A DNA stretch of 9,641 bases from Acidobacteriota bacterium (GTDB lineage: Bacteria > Acidobacteriota > Vicinamibacteria > Vicinamibacterales > 2-12-FULL-66-21), in the NCBI GenBank assembly GCA_020200195.1, contig JAIVJE010000391.1, positions 1 to 9,641 of the forward strand, read 5' to 3'. Of this stretch, positions 1 to 6,921 are shown piece by piece. The notes beneath the pieces are model-generated. The model saw only the letters and a program-made list of their open reading frames with translations, was not told the DNA's origin and did not search any database. The stretch's first letter is position 1; each line of letters starts with the position of its first letter. The translations under genes were made by a program, and so were the position numbers.

Positions 1-21
1 CGCTGAGAATCCCTTGTGACC

Positions 22-40
22 GGGTGAGTGCGACTCATCC
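22..40 (-). terminator. Weak hairpin after the operon's last gene
   Basis: Thirteen bases past the HupE-like stop, the minus strand can fold GGATGAGT against ACTCACCC around a CGC loop, with one A-C mismatch. No T-run follows, so this is at best a weak or factor-assisted terminator. Confidence 0.25.
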
Positions 41-53
41 GAAACGCGCCGAC

Positions 54-1187
54 TCAGACTACGTAGCGCAGGCGCTCGAACGTCCAGTAAATCCCAAGAA
101 ACGCGATGCACATCGACGCTGGCAGGACGATGCGCCGCCGATACCAGATCCGATCGCTACACCAGTAGCCGACTGACAGGAACGCGGCCGCGATGACCGC
201 CAACTGGCCGAGCTCAACGCCGGCATTAAAGCCAATCAGCGCTGTGAGAAACTCTGCCCGCGGGAGTCCTACATCCCTGAGCGCTCCGGCAAATCCCAGG
301 CCGTGAAGGAGTCCGAACGCGAACACCAGGGCGAGGCGCCAGGGTTTCAGATCGGCCAGAAAGACGTTCTCGAGCGCAATGTAGGCGATCGACAGTGCGA
401 TGGCGGGTTCAACGATCGATGAAGGCAGCGTCACGAGCCCATACATGCTGAGAGCGAGCGTGATTGAATGCGCGACGGTGAACGCGCTGATCTGAAGCAG
501 GATCGGGCGCAGGCGGCGGCTCAGAAGAACGATTCCCAGTACAAAAAGGACGTGGTCGAGACCTTTCGGAAGGATGTGCGTAAAGCCCAGCACCACGTAA
601 CGCCACGCAAGACGGAGTCGCGAGACCTCGGGCGCCGCGGCGTTGAGCGACAAGGGCGTGCTCGTTTGACCCCCTTCCAACCATTCGGTCGTCGGGAGGC
701 CGGATGCCCCTCGACGTGCGATTAACGCGTACGACGTGAAGGTCCATGAGTACTTCCAGCTCAGGTAATGCGCTGAGGGGGGCACATTACCGGCCAGACG
801 AATCGTGGCGACGGGGTTCCCTCCGACCGTACTCGGTTGTGCGACGCTCCACGAGACGGCTGGTTGTACCTGTTGACCATCGAACGCGATCACGACACGC
901 TGCTGGAAGACCGTGTCCAGCTGCTCGAGCCGCTGCCGCAGCGCAGCCGGACCGACCATGTCGGCTGGGGACCCTCCGGACACCGTTTCCAGCTTATCGA
1001 GCAGGGAGACGGCGTCGGTGACGACTTCGAGCTCATAGCGACCCTGCTCGAGCAGGACGACGGAGACGCGCGCGGTACCAATCTCGTGTGCGAGGACACG
1101 TGCGCCCGTCAGCAGCAGTCCGGCGAAGGCGCCCAGCACGATCGCCGCGGGCGCGCGCACAACCAGAAATCGTCGGCTCGCGAGCAT
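54..1187 (-). CDS. HupE/UreJ_2-like exported-domain membrane protein
   Basis: A 377-residue integral membrane protein. A signal peptide comes first (hydrophobic stretch around residues 11-28, likely cleavage after RVLA, before HEIG). A soluble extracytoplasmic region of about 160 residues follows, then six or so membrane segments from about residue 195. The membrane part carries the HupE/UreJ_2 hallmarks: FTHILPKGLDH (His204, Asp211, His212), TVAHS (His240), LENVF (Glu273), GLLHGLGF (His295) and FNAGVELGQ (Glu325). HupE/UreJ relatives are linked to nickel supply for hydrogenase and urease. Members with a long N-terminal domain, like this one, have no firm substrate, so metal transport is inference. 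I chose ATG 1187 because it overlaps the stop of the upstream gene (TGATG) and places the signal peptide at the N-terminus; an upstream extension of the frame to 1313 would bury it. It is the last gene of a three-gene operon and appears intact. Confidence 0.85.
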   Translation of the reverse strand: MLASRRFLVVRAPAAIVLGAFAGLLLTGARVLAHEIGTARVSVVLLEQGRYELEVVTDAVSLLDKLETVSGGSPADMVGPAALRQRLEQLDTVFQQRVVIAFDGQQVQPAVSWSVAQPSTVGGNPVATIRLAGNVPPSAHYLSWKYSWTFTSYALIARRGASGLPTTEWLEGGQTSTPLSLNAAAPEVSRLRLAWRYVVLGFTHILPKGLDHVLFVLGIVLLSRRLRPILLQISAFTVAHSITLALSMYGLVTLPSSIVEPAIALSIAYIALENVFLADLKPWRLALVFAFGLLHGLGFAGALRDVGLPRAEFLTALIGFNAGVELGQLAVIAAAFLSVGYWCSDRIWYRRRIVLPASMCIAFLGIYWTFERLRYVV

Positions 1188-2053
1188 CAGAGACGCGCCG
1201 ACGCCGGAGGCGCGTTCTCGGGAAGCTGGAACGTGAGCGATGCCCAGAAGCTCGCCCATTGTGCGTCCGCCCCGGCTGGAGCCGCCGTCATGTGAACGGC
1301 TTTGATGAGCCACATGCCGGGCTCGGCAAGCCGGAACGTCGCCCGCCCGTCGTTACCCGAGCGCACCGACAGCTTCGCCGAGGGATTTCGTCGGTTGATG
1401 GCGACGATGAGCGCGCCGCCGAGCGGCTTATTTTGGTAGATCAGTCGGACCGGCAGCTCCTGGCCCTGACGCAGCGTATAGGGGTTTCGTTCGGCAACCA
1501 GTTCGAGGGTGAACCCCAGAGCACGGTCCACTTGCGTGGCGTTCGCCGGTCCCACAGACAGCAGCGCTTTTGCGCAGCGCGCGAACGCTTCGCGCGCGTC
1601 CGCATTGGTTTCGTTTCGTTCCGTCCGGAGCGCCGCAACCGTTTCAAGACCCTCCTCGGCGAGATAGTCATTGAACTTCCGCGCTGGAAGCACGACCGAA
1701 GTTGGCTTACTCGAATACCCGAGTATCACAATACCGGGAGTAGTTACGCGCAGCAGGCCAGCCGGATCCACGCCGTCGGCGCCCGGGATCGGCTTTGTAC
1801 TCTCGCGATCCACAGAGATGAAGCGGTCGATGAGCGCAGGGTCCCTTGGGACAGGGTCGCCGACCAAGTCTTGACCGACCCGAAGCCGAACGCCCAGCAG
1901 CTTTCCTGCATCCACCAGAAAAGATGACGGCTCGATCCACAGATCGTGCGCAAGTAGCGGCGCGCCCGCCACCATGAAGCAGGACAGTAACGCGATCGCG
2001 CGGGAGACGAGGCCGGAGGACAGCTTCTCAGCCTTCGAAGTGGTGTTGAACAT
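1187..2053 (-). CDS. Exported DUF4198-family protein
   Basis: A 288-residue exported protein of the DUF4198 type. The signal peptide has a hydrophobic core at about residues 18-33 and a likely cleavage after PLLA. The mature protein then begins HDLWIEPSSF, the characteristic opening of this family, in which the histidine is well kept. The rest is predicted beta-rich and ends in a segment typical of the family (PGMWLIKAVHM near residues 245-255). DUF4198 proteins include NikK-like periplasmic partners of nickel ECF transporters, so metal binding or delivery is plausible but inferred. I chose ATG 2053 because the signal peptide then starts normally and the upstream hairpin stays outside the gene; the frame is open to 2116. 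The ribosome-binding site is weak. The gene sits 63 bp after the DUF4331 stop, and its own stop overlaps the HupE-like start, pointing to translational coupling. Confidence 0.8.
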   Translation of the reverse strand: MFNTTSKAEKLSSGLVSRAIALLSCFMVAGAPLLAHDLWIEPSSFLVDAGKLLGVRLRVGQDLVGDPVPRDPALIDRFISVDRESTKPIPGADGVDPAGLLRVTTPGIVILGYSSKPTSVVLPARKFNDYLAEEGLETVAALRTERNETNADAREAFARCAKALLSVGPANATQVDRALGFTLELVAERNPYTLRQGQELPVRLIYQNKPLGGALIVAINRRNPSAKLSVRSGNDGRATFRLAEPGMWLIKAVHMTAAPAGADAQWASFWASLTFQLPENAPPASARL

Positions 2054-2073
2054 GACCGCTCTGACGAAAATGT

Positions 2074-2100
2074 GCCGGGCCGCGCGCGCGGCGGCCCGGC
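2074..2100 (-). terminator. Perfect GC hairpin between operon genes
   Basis: GCCGGGCCGC at 2074-2083 is exactly complementary to GCGGCCCGGC at 2091-2100, around a 7-base GC loop. Read in the direction of the operon it lies 17 bases after the DUF4331 stop and is followed by ACATTTTCG, a short T-run. It could be a partial terminator, letting through only some transcripts to the two downstream genes, or a structure protecting the 3' end of the DUF4331 message. It ends 20 bases before the DUF4198 start. Confidence 0.5.
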
Positions 2101-2116
2101 AACATGAAACGCACAA

Positions 2117-3859
2117 CTACTCTTGATGCACCGGCTTCGGTGAGGGCGACAGCGGCGTGTTCAGGTAAGGGAACGTATTTCGGAACAGCGGGAAGCCCGC
2201 GTTTGCGTTCCCCAATGGATCGTACGAGATCGTGGCGTTCGTGATCGCCCCGTCGGTGAGCTTCGGAAACGCGGCCGGATCAGGCGACAGAAGAATCCCC
2301 TCGACCACCCGCAGCGCGATGTCGACGACGTCATCACCCGGGCGGCGGCCGTTGGGGAATCCGGCGGGATCTCCGCCGATTACCCCGAGGCGGTTCTGGT
2401 CCGCCGGCGCCACGGCCGCAGTGGTCGTATTCAAACGCATCACCTCCGAGGGCGCGACACCCACCGGCTGGTTCAAACCCGGGATCCCCGTCAGAAACAC
2501 CTGGACGAGGTCGTTCCGTGGCACGGGTAGCGGGGGGACTCCGAACAGCAACTGGATAATGACCGGCAGCGTCGGATGCGTCACATACTCGAGAAACTGC
2601 GCGTCACCCGACGGCTCACTGGCGTTGAACTTATCCTTATCTTTGAGTCCAATGACAACCTCATTCACCAGTGGATTCGCGAGCCGCGACACCTGCGTAA
2701 ACTGGCCGGGAGGCGTGCCTGCGGCGGCGCTCCGCGCCCGTGGGTGGCTCGGCGGCACCCATCCCAGACAATCGTCGGTCGGGACGAATGACGCCGCGGG
2801 TCTGGGCGAGGATGGCTGTCCGGCTGGGCACGCCCCGCCCCCGGTCGAGGCGGAGGCGTTGGCTCCAGGGTTGGCGCTGCTGGTACCGCGGGCCTGCGGA
2901 TGGTTCGGCGGCACCCATCCCTGACAGTCTTGAGTCGGCACGAAATTCGCCGCTGGCTGACGCGCGGACGGCTGTCCCGCCGGGCATGCGGCAGCGTTGG
3001 TCCCGTCCGCAGCCGGTTTCCCCTTGCCGGCGCTGGCCGTCGTCCATGCGCCGATGACCGGATCGGCGGTAGCGAGGCATTCGATCGGCACTTCGAGCGC
3101 CAGGGTCGTGATGTTCTTGCCGGCCAGGTCGTTTGTTTCGCCGTCCTCGGGTCCGAGAGGATTGGTATTGATCAGGTCAAACACCTCGCCGATGTTGATG
3201 ACGAACCCTTCCCTGCGCTGACCCACGAAGACGCGTCCGCCGGCGCTGCACCCGGGAATGTTGACGTTGTAGATGTGGCTGTTGGCGTAAGCGTCATACG
3301 CTGGTACGGACTTGTCACCGATCCGGTCGACGGGCTTCTTGAACGTCGCGCTTCCAGTCGCGGCGTTCGTGATGATTTCCCGCTGTCCCGTGCGGCGCGG
3401 TCCGCGAACGATCGACAGCGTGTAGGTCTCCTCCACATTGAGATTGGCCGTCTCATCTCTGCCAGGACCGACAGGGCCGACGTTGATGAGAGGTACCGGG
3501 ACGAGCCGGTCCCCCACGGTGAGAGCGAGGTCTTTGCGCGTGTTCTGGAACTGAAACTGAAAAGTCAGGTCCTCCCGGCCGTCGGCGGTGTTGTCGACGT
3601 GGATCTCGTAGACCGCGTCCTCGTCCAGCATGAAGAAGTTGGGTCCACCTGCCGGGTCCTGGAGCGGATAATAGTTCGCGAGCAGCGTCACGTAATCAGC
3701 TCGTCTGTTCTCGTAGCTGCGAAACATGTAGAAGTCTGTGCCATCGAGTTTGGGCGTCTTCGTGATTCCCGGCGCCTCCCGATGGCTCGATGCCTGACTG
3801 ACCAGCCCCGCCGCTGCCAAAATAACGGCGGTGAGAGTTCCTTTCCCGACCTTATACAT
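2117..3859 (-). CDS. Exported DUF4331 protein with inserted Cys repeats
   Basis: A 580-residue exported protein of the DUF4331 family; the family's function is unknown. The signal peptide (hydrophobic core around residues 9-20, cleavage likely after SQA) is followed by the family signature SSHREAP and then DGTDFYMFRSYE. Later hallmarks are present: FMLDEDAVYEI, QFQFQNTRK, VFVGQRREGF, ANPLVNEVVIGLKDKDKFN and GRRPGDDVVDIALRV. Between the two halves of the domain (after VIGAWTTAS and before QFTQVSRLANPL) there is an insert of about 105 residues. It contains two copies of a 34-residue unit (residues 291-324 and 343-376), each with two cysteines. ATG 3859 is firmly supported by GGAGG four bases upstream and by the signal peptide; the frame is open to 4069 but that part is not coding. 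First gene of the operon; intact. Confidence 0.9.
   Translation of the reverse strand: MYKVGKGTLTAVILAAAGLVSQASSHREAPGITKTPKLDGTDFYMFRSYENRRADYVTLLANYYPLQDPAGGPNFFMLDEDAVYEIHVDNTADGREDLTFQFQFQNTRKDLALTVGDRLVPVPLINVGPVGPGRDETANLNVEETYTLSIVRGPRRTGQREIITNAATGSATFKKPVDRIGDKSVPAYDAYANSHIYNVNIPGCSAGGRVFVGQRREGFVINIGEVFDLINTNPLGPEDGETNDLAGKNITTLALEVPIECLATADPVIGAWTTASAGKGKPAADGTNAAACPAGQPSARQPAANFVPTQDCQGWVPPNHPQARGTSSANPGANASASTGGGACPAGQPSSPRPAASFVPTDDCLGWVPPSHPRARSAAAGTPPGQFTQVSRLANPLVNEVVIGLKDKDKFNASEPSGDAQFLEYVTHPTLPVIIQLLFGVPPLPVPRNDLVQVFLTGIPGLNQPVGVAPSEVMRLNTTTAAVAPADQNRLGVIGGDPAGFPNGRRPGDDVVDIALRVVEGILLSPDPAAFPKLTDGAITNATISYDPLGNANAGFPLFRNTFPYLNTPLSPSPKPVHQE
2732..2989 (-). repeat. Tandem two-Cys 34-residue repeat in DUF4331
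   Basis: Two 102-bp units, 2888-2989 and 2732-2833, start 156 bp apart and encode closely similar 34-residue segments. The shared protein pattern is ACPAGQPS, four or five variable residues, FVPT, DC, GWVPP, HP, AR, giving cysteines at unit positions 2 and 22. The 18-residue linker between them is Gly/Ala/Ser/Asn-rich. The two units are about 75 percent identical by eye. Each might close its own disulfide in the periplasm; this is inference. Confidence 0.85.
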
Positions 3860-3863
3860 ATAT

Positions 3864-3868
3864 CCTCC
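3864..3868 (-). promoter_or_regulatory. Strong ribosome-binding site of the DUF4331 gene
   Basis: GGAGG on the minus strand sits four bases before ATG 3859. It fixes the start of the DUF4331 protein and is the best Shine-Dalgarno match in the left half of the window. Confidence 0.8.
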
Positions 3869-4093
3869 GATAATCTTGTCCACGCGCTTGCTAACATCAT
3901 CACTACGCGCCAGCCGCGCTCGTGGATGTGGCCCCCCGGAACGGGGCACGGCTGCCGCTTCGCAAATGGCCATGGCCGGGCTTGTGACGGTCGAAGGGAC
4001 CTGAGCCTCAGGTGCGCTGCGATTCATGCGCCCCCAGGCGTGAGTGGCGAACGTTGTGCCTGCTCGCACAGGCTGTGTCGGAATATCGCAGCG
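3869..4093. promoter_or_regulatory. Divergent intergenic region
   Basis: About 225 bp separate the DUF4331 start (minus) from the GAF kinase start (plus). Both operons must be transcribed from here, so it should hold two promoters facing apart. I found no convincing -35/-10 pair by eye on either strand. The shared region leaves open that the kinase-sigma unit regulates the exported-protein operon. Long frames on both strands run through it, but no start or ribosome-binding site supports them. Confidence 0.4.
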
Positions 4094-5738
4094 ATGCTTG
4101 ACGACATCCTGATCACCGCGGAGTTACCCCGCCGCCCGGCCGGATCACGCGACCTCGAGGCCGAAAACACGGCGTTCAGGGATGTCGCACGCGCGATGGC
4201 ACACGACCCCGCGTCGTTCCTTCCGAGATTGCTCGAGGCGGGTCTGAAGCTCGGCGCTGCCGGGACTGCTGGCGTCAGCCTCCTCGAATCGGGGCCTGAC
4301 GGCGGCAGCATCTGCCGCTGGGTCGCGCTGGCCGGCGAGTTGCGCGACTGGCAAGGAGGCTCGAGGCCGATCGAGCAATGCCCGTGCGGTGTCAGCTGTG
4401 ACCGAGGATCGCCGCAGCTGTTCCGTCAGCCCGGTCGGCATTTCCCGTACCTGCAGTCAGCGTCTCCCGAGATGCTCGAAACGCTCGTGCTGCCTTTCCG
4501 GGGCGGCGACCGCATCCTCGGCACGGTCTGGATCGTGTCGCACGACCTAACAAGGGAATTCACCCTGGCCGACGTGAAGCTGATGTCCGCGGTCGCGGAG
4601 TTCACGGCCGCAGCCCTCGTGCTGATGAACAGCGAACGACGAGCCCGCAGCCTGATGCAGCGCGAAGCCGAAGCGCGTCGAGCGGCCGACAACGCCAATC
4701 GCCTGAAGGATGACTTCCTCGCGACCGTGTCGCACGAATTACGAACGCCGCTGAACTCCATCCTGGGATGGGCCGAGCTGCTGACGGCAGGCGGCCTTGA
4801 TACGGCGGACGCGCAGAACGCAGCGCGCAGCATTCATCAGAACGCCATTCGCCAGTCACGGCTGGTGGAGGACCTGCTCGATACGTCTCGCGCCGCGGCA
4901 AATTCCCTCGAGCTCGAGTTCGCGCCTGTGGACATCCGCAACATCGCAGGTGATGGGCGATGCGGAACGACTCCAACAGGTCGTGGGAAACATTTTGCAC
5001 AACGCGCTCAAGTTCACGTCAGGAGGCGGCACGGTCAAGGTGGAGTTGACATCCGAATCCGGTGTGCTGAATGTACGCGTGAGCGATACGGGAGCTGGAA
5101 TAGAGCCCGCATTTCTCCCGCACGTGTTCGACCGTTTTCGCCAGGGCGACCGGGCCACCATCCGCAGGCACGGCGGCCTCGGACTCGGTCTCGCAATAGC
5201 GCATCACATCGTCACCGGACACGGAGGAACGATCGCCGCGGCCAGCCCCGGCCCTGAGCGCGGAACCGTGATCACGGTGACGCTGCCAGTCACGGATGCG
5301 GTTACGTCCACCCCGATGCCTACGACCACTGGCGGCGGCCTGCCGTCTATTCGGGGCACTCGGGTGCTCGTGGTCGATGACGACGAGGACACGCGGGAGG
5401 TGACCGCAGCGATACTGCAACAACACGGCGCGCAGGTGCTGACCGCCGGGTCGACCGAGGAAGCGCTGGATCTCCTCAGCGAGTGGACACCCGACGTCGT
5501 CCTCGCGGATCTGGCGATGCCTGTGGAGGACGGGTTCGGACTCATCAAGAAGCTTCGGGCTCGGGAAACACACGCGCGGGTTCGTCTCGCGGCAGCCGCG
5601 TTTACCTCCGAGGCAGGCGAGGCCGCGGTAAGCCGTGCGCTGGCCGCGGGGTTCGACCTCCACCTCAGCAAGCCGGTCACTGCGGCGACTCTAGTCGCCG
5701 CAATCGAAACGTTGACATCCGGAAAAACCTCGACGTGA
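4094..5738 (+). pseudogene. GAF hybrid histidine kinase, internally deleted and frameshifted
   Basis: The first frame (4094 to about 4948) encodes a GAF-like sensor (residues about 25-180, with CPCGVSC at 96-102), a short coiled coil, and a HisKA dimerisation domain with its phospho-acceptor His214 in SHELRTPLNSILGW. After VDIRNIA (residue 285) the sequence jumps, in another frame, to VMGDAERLQQVVGNILHNAL, the N-box of the ATPase domain. By comparison with related kinases, roughly 25-30 linker residues are missing, and the loss is not a multiple of three. The second frame has the D-box (SDTGAGIEP), the G-box (HGGLGLGLAI) and a complete receiver domain with VVDDDED, acceptor Asp codon 5508-5510, AFTSE and LSKP. 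ATG 4953 could restart translation to give a separate ATPase-receiver protein. No transmembrane segment is seen, so it would be cytoplasmic. The start at 4094 has only a weak ribosome-binding site. Confidence 0.75.
4953..5738 (+). CDS. Possible stand-alone ATPase-receiver half of the kinase
   Basis: If the frameshift is real, ATG 4953 lies directly at the break and could start a 261-residue protein holding the whole HATPase catalytic domain (N, D and G boxes) plus the receiver domain. GCAGGTG just before it is a poor, very close Shine-Dalgarno match. With the upstream half (GAF plus His214) this would form a split kinase acting in trans. I regard a broken or mis-sequenced single gene as more likely. 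Confidence 0.25.
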   Translation: MGDAERLQQVVGNILHNALKFTSGGGTVKVELTSESGVLNVRVSDTGAGIEPAFLPHVFDRFRQGDRATIRRHGGLGLGLAIAHHIVTGHGGTIAAASPGPERGTVITVTLPVTDAVTSTPMPTTTGGGLPSIRGTRVLVVDDDEDTREVTAAILQQHGAQVLTAGSTEEALDLLSEWTPDVVLADLAMPVEDGFGLIKKLRARETHARVRLAAAAFTSEAGEAAVSRALAAGFDLHLSKPVTAATLVAAIETLTSGKTST

Positions 5739-5778
5739 CTGCTCGTGTCGCAAACGGTACCCGCCTTGCAGACGGTCG

Positions 5779-6804
5779 GTGGTGCCGTCCTCTGGTCGTG
5801 AGCTGTCAGATTCTCAACTCGTACGTCGGATCGTCACACAAGATCCCCACGCAGTGCACGAGCTCTACGATAGGCACGCAGCCGTCATATTCTCGTACGC
5901 GTATCGGATAGCCCGCGACCGCGCCCTCGCAGACGAAGCGACCCAAGATGTGTTCATTCAGGCCTGGCGCGACGCCAGCCGCTACGACGAAACGCGGGGG
6001 ACGGTGCGCGCCTGGCTCCTCGTCATCGCCAGGGGTCGAACATTGGATCGGCTGCGCGCGCGAAGTGTTCGGTCGCGCCTGGTGGCGCATCCAGAAGTGT
6101 GGCCGCCATACGGCTCGTCTCCAGAAAGCGGCGCAGTGGCCGACCAACAGAAGACGGTCATCGCCGGTATCCTCGACTTTTTGCCCTCTGCTGAACGCCG
6201 CGTGATGGAGCTCGCGTTTTACGAGGGCCTGACGCACACCGAAGTGGCGCAGTTGGTCGAACGCCCGCTCGGCAGCGTAAAGACGCAAATACGCCGGACC
6301 CTTCGACTGCTCCGTGCGGCGACCGAAGAAACCGCGGCCAGGCCTTTCGACTGGCTTCCGCGTTGGACCAAAGGCGAGCCCTCGTCCCGAGAGCCGCTCC
6401 GCGGCGCCAGCATCCTGATCGTGGACGATGAGGCGGATACGGTAAAGCTGCTGACACTGGTGTTGAGACGAGCCGGGGCCGCGGTCTTGTCCGCCTCGTC
6501 TGCGACACAGGCGTTGAAGAGGTTGGCCGCAGTCTGGCCGGACGTGCTGGTGTCTGATCTGGAAATGCCCGGCACGGACGGATGCGAACTGCTCACGCGT
6601 GTGCGTGAACTTCGCGACTGGGACCGGAAACTGCTCGCTGTGGCGTTTACGGCCCACGGCGAGGAGCACGATAGGCGGCGAATCGCAGGGGCGGGGTTCG
6701 ATCTGCATCTGAAGAAACCCGTTCGTCCGGCAGTTCTGGTTCGACACCTCGTTGCCTTGCGGCAGGCCCGCATGGAGTTGCGCACCCAGTCCGGCGCGGC
6801 GTAG
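5779..6804 (+). CDS. ECF sigma factor fused to a C-terminal receiver domain
   Basis: One open frame of 341 residues. Sigma region 2 spans about residues 24-100 (ALYDRH-like opening HELYDRHAAVIFSYAYRI, ADEATQDVFIQAWRDASRYD, GTVRAWLLVIARGRTLDRLR). Region 4 spans about 130-180 (LPSAERRVMELAFYEGLTHTEVAQLV, then the helix GSVKTQIRRTLRLLR). After a linker of about 30 residues comes a receiver domain (210-330) with all key residues: IVDDE (216-218), acceptor Asp260 in VSDLEMP, Thr291 and Lys313 in LKKP. Phosphorylation of the receiver would be expected to control promoter recognition. The start is GTG 5779 (GTG 5782 is possible); no clear ribosome-binding site. It begins 40 bases after the kinase stop, so the two are probably co-transcribed and partners. 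PhyR also joins a sigma-like part to a receiver, but here the sigma half looks fully DNA-binding. No anti-sigma gene is visible. Confidence 0.88.
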   Translation: MVPSSGRELSDSQLVRRIVTQDPHAVHELYDRHAAVIFSYAYRIARDRALADEATQDVFIQAWRDASRYDETRGTVRAWLLVIARGRTLDRLRARSVRSRLVAHPEVWPPYGSSPESGAVADQQKTVIAGILDFLPSAERRVMELAFYEGLTHTEVAQLVERPLGSVKTQIRRTLRLLRAATEETAARPFDWLPRWTKGEPSSREPLRGASILIVDDEADTVKLLTLVLRRAGAAVLSASSATQALKRLAAVWPDVLVSDLEMPGTDGCELLTRVRELRDWDRKLLAVAFTAHGEEHDRRRIAGAGFDLHLKKPVRPAVLVRHLVALRQARMELRTQSGAA

Positions 6805-6825
6805 CCCAGCTCTGCGATAGAGGCA

Positions 6826-6864
6826 ATCGTACGATCCCCCGTCTCGTCATCTCTGAATTCAGAG
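6826..6864. promoter_or_regulatory. Two palindromes before the ferritin-like gene
   Basis: The 117-bp gap after the sigma-receiver gene holds two perfect palindromes: ATCGTACGAT (6826-6835) and CTCTGAATTCAGAG (6851-6864), with centres 27 bp apart. They could be operator sites for the ferritin-like gene. The second could also form a short stem at the end of the sigma transcript, but no T-run follows it. No regulator is known, so this is a candidate only. Confidence 0.3.
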
Positions 6865-6908
6865 GTCATGGCTCCCGCGTAATGCCGGAGACAGCCAAAC
6901 GCAGTTCC

Positions 6909-6913
6909 GGAGG
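6909..6913 (+). promoter_or_regulatory. Ribosome-binding site of the ferritin-like gene
   Basis: GGAGG lies eight bases before ATG 6922. It supports this start even though the gene behind it is broken, and indicates that the gene was once translated from here. Confidence 0.7.
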
Positions 6914-6921
6914 AACCAGAG

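Noticed and set aside
1088..1927. Plus-strand frame of 279 residues
   Set aside because: Antisense shadow of the DUF4198 and HupE-like genes, very Arg-rich, with no domain or ribosome-binding site.
3869..3874. GATTAT as a -10 box for the DUF4331 operon
   Set aside because: It directly abuts the Shine-Dalgarno sequence, so transcription from it would start inside or after the ribosome-binding site.
3860..4069. N-terminal extension of the DUF4331 frame
   Set aside because: GGAGG plus a clean signal peptide fix the start at 3859; the extension would bury the signal peptide.
2900..4093. Plus-strand frame open for about 1.2 kb upstream of the GAF kinase
   Set aside because: It is antisense to the well-supported DUF4331 gene, its translation has no recognisable domain, and the kinase homology begins only near 4094.
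5806..6747. Minus-strand frame of 313 residues
   Set aside because: Antisense shadow of the sigma-receiver gene; GC-rich third positions keep it open.
5779..6804. Naming the sigma-receiver gene phyR
   Set aside because: The domain order matches, but the sigma half looks like a normal ECF sigma factor, and no NepR-like or EcfG-like gene is nearby.
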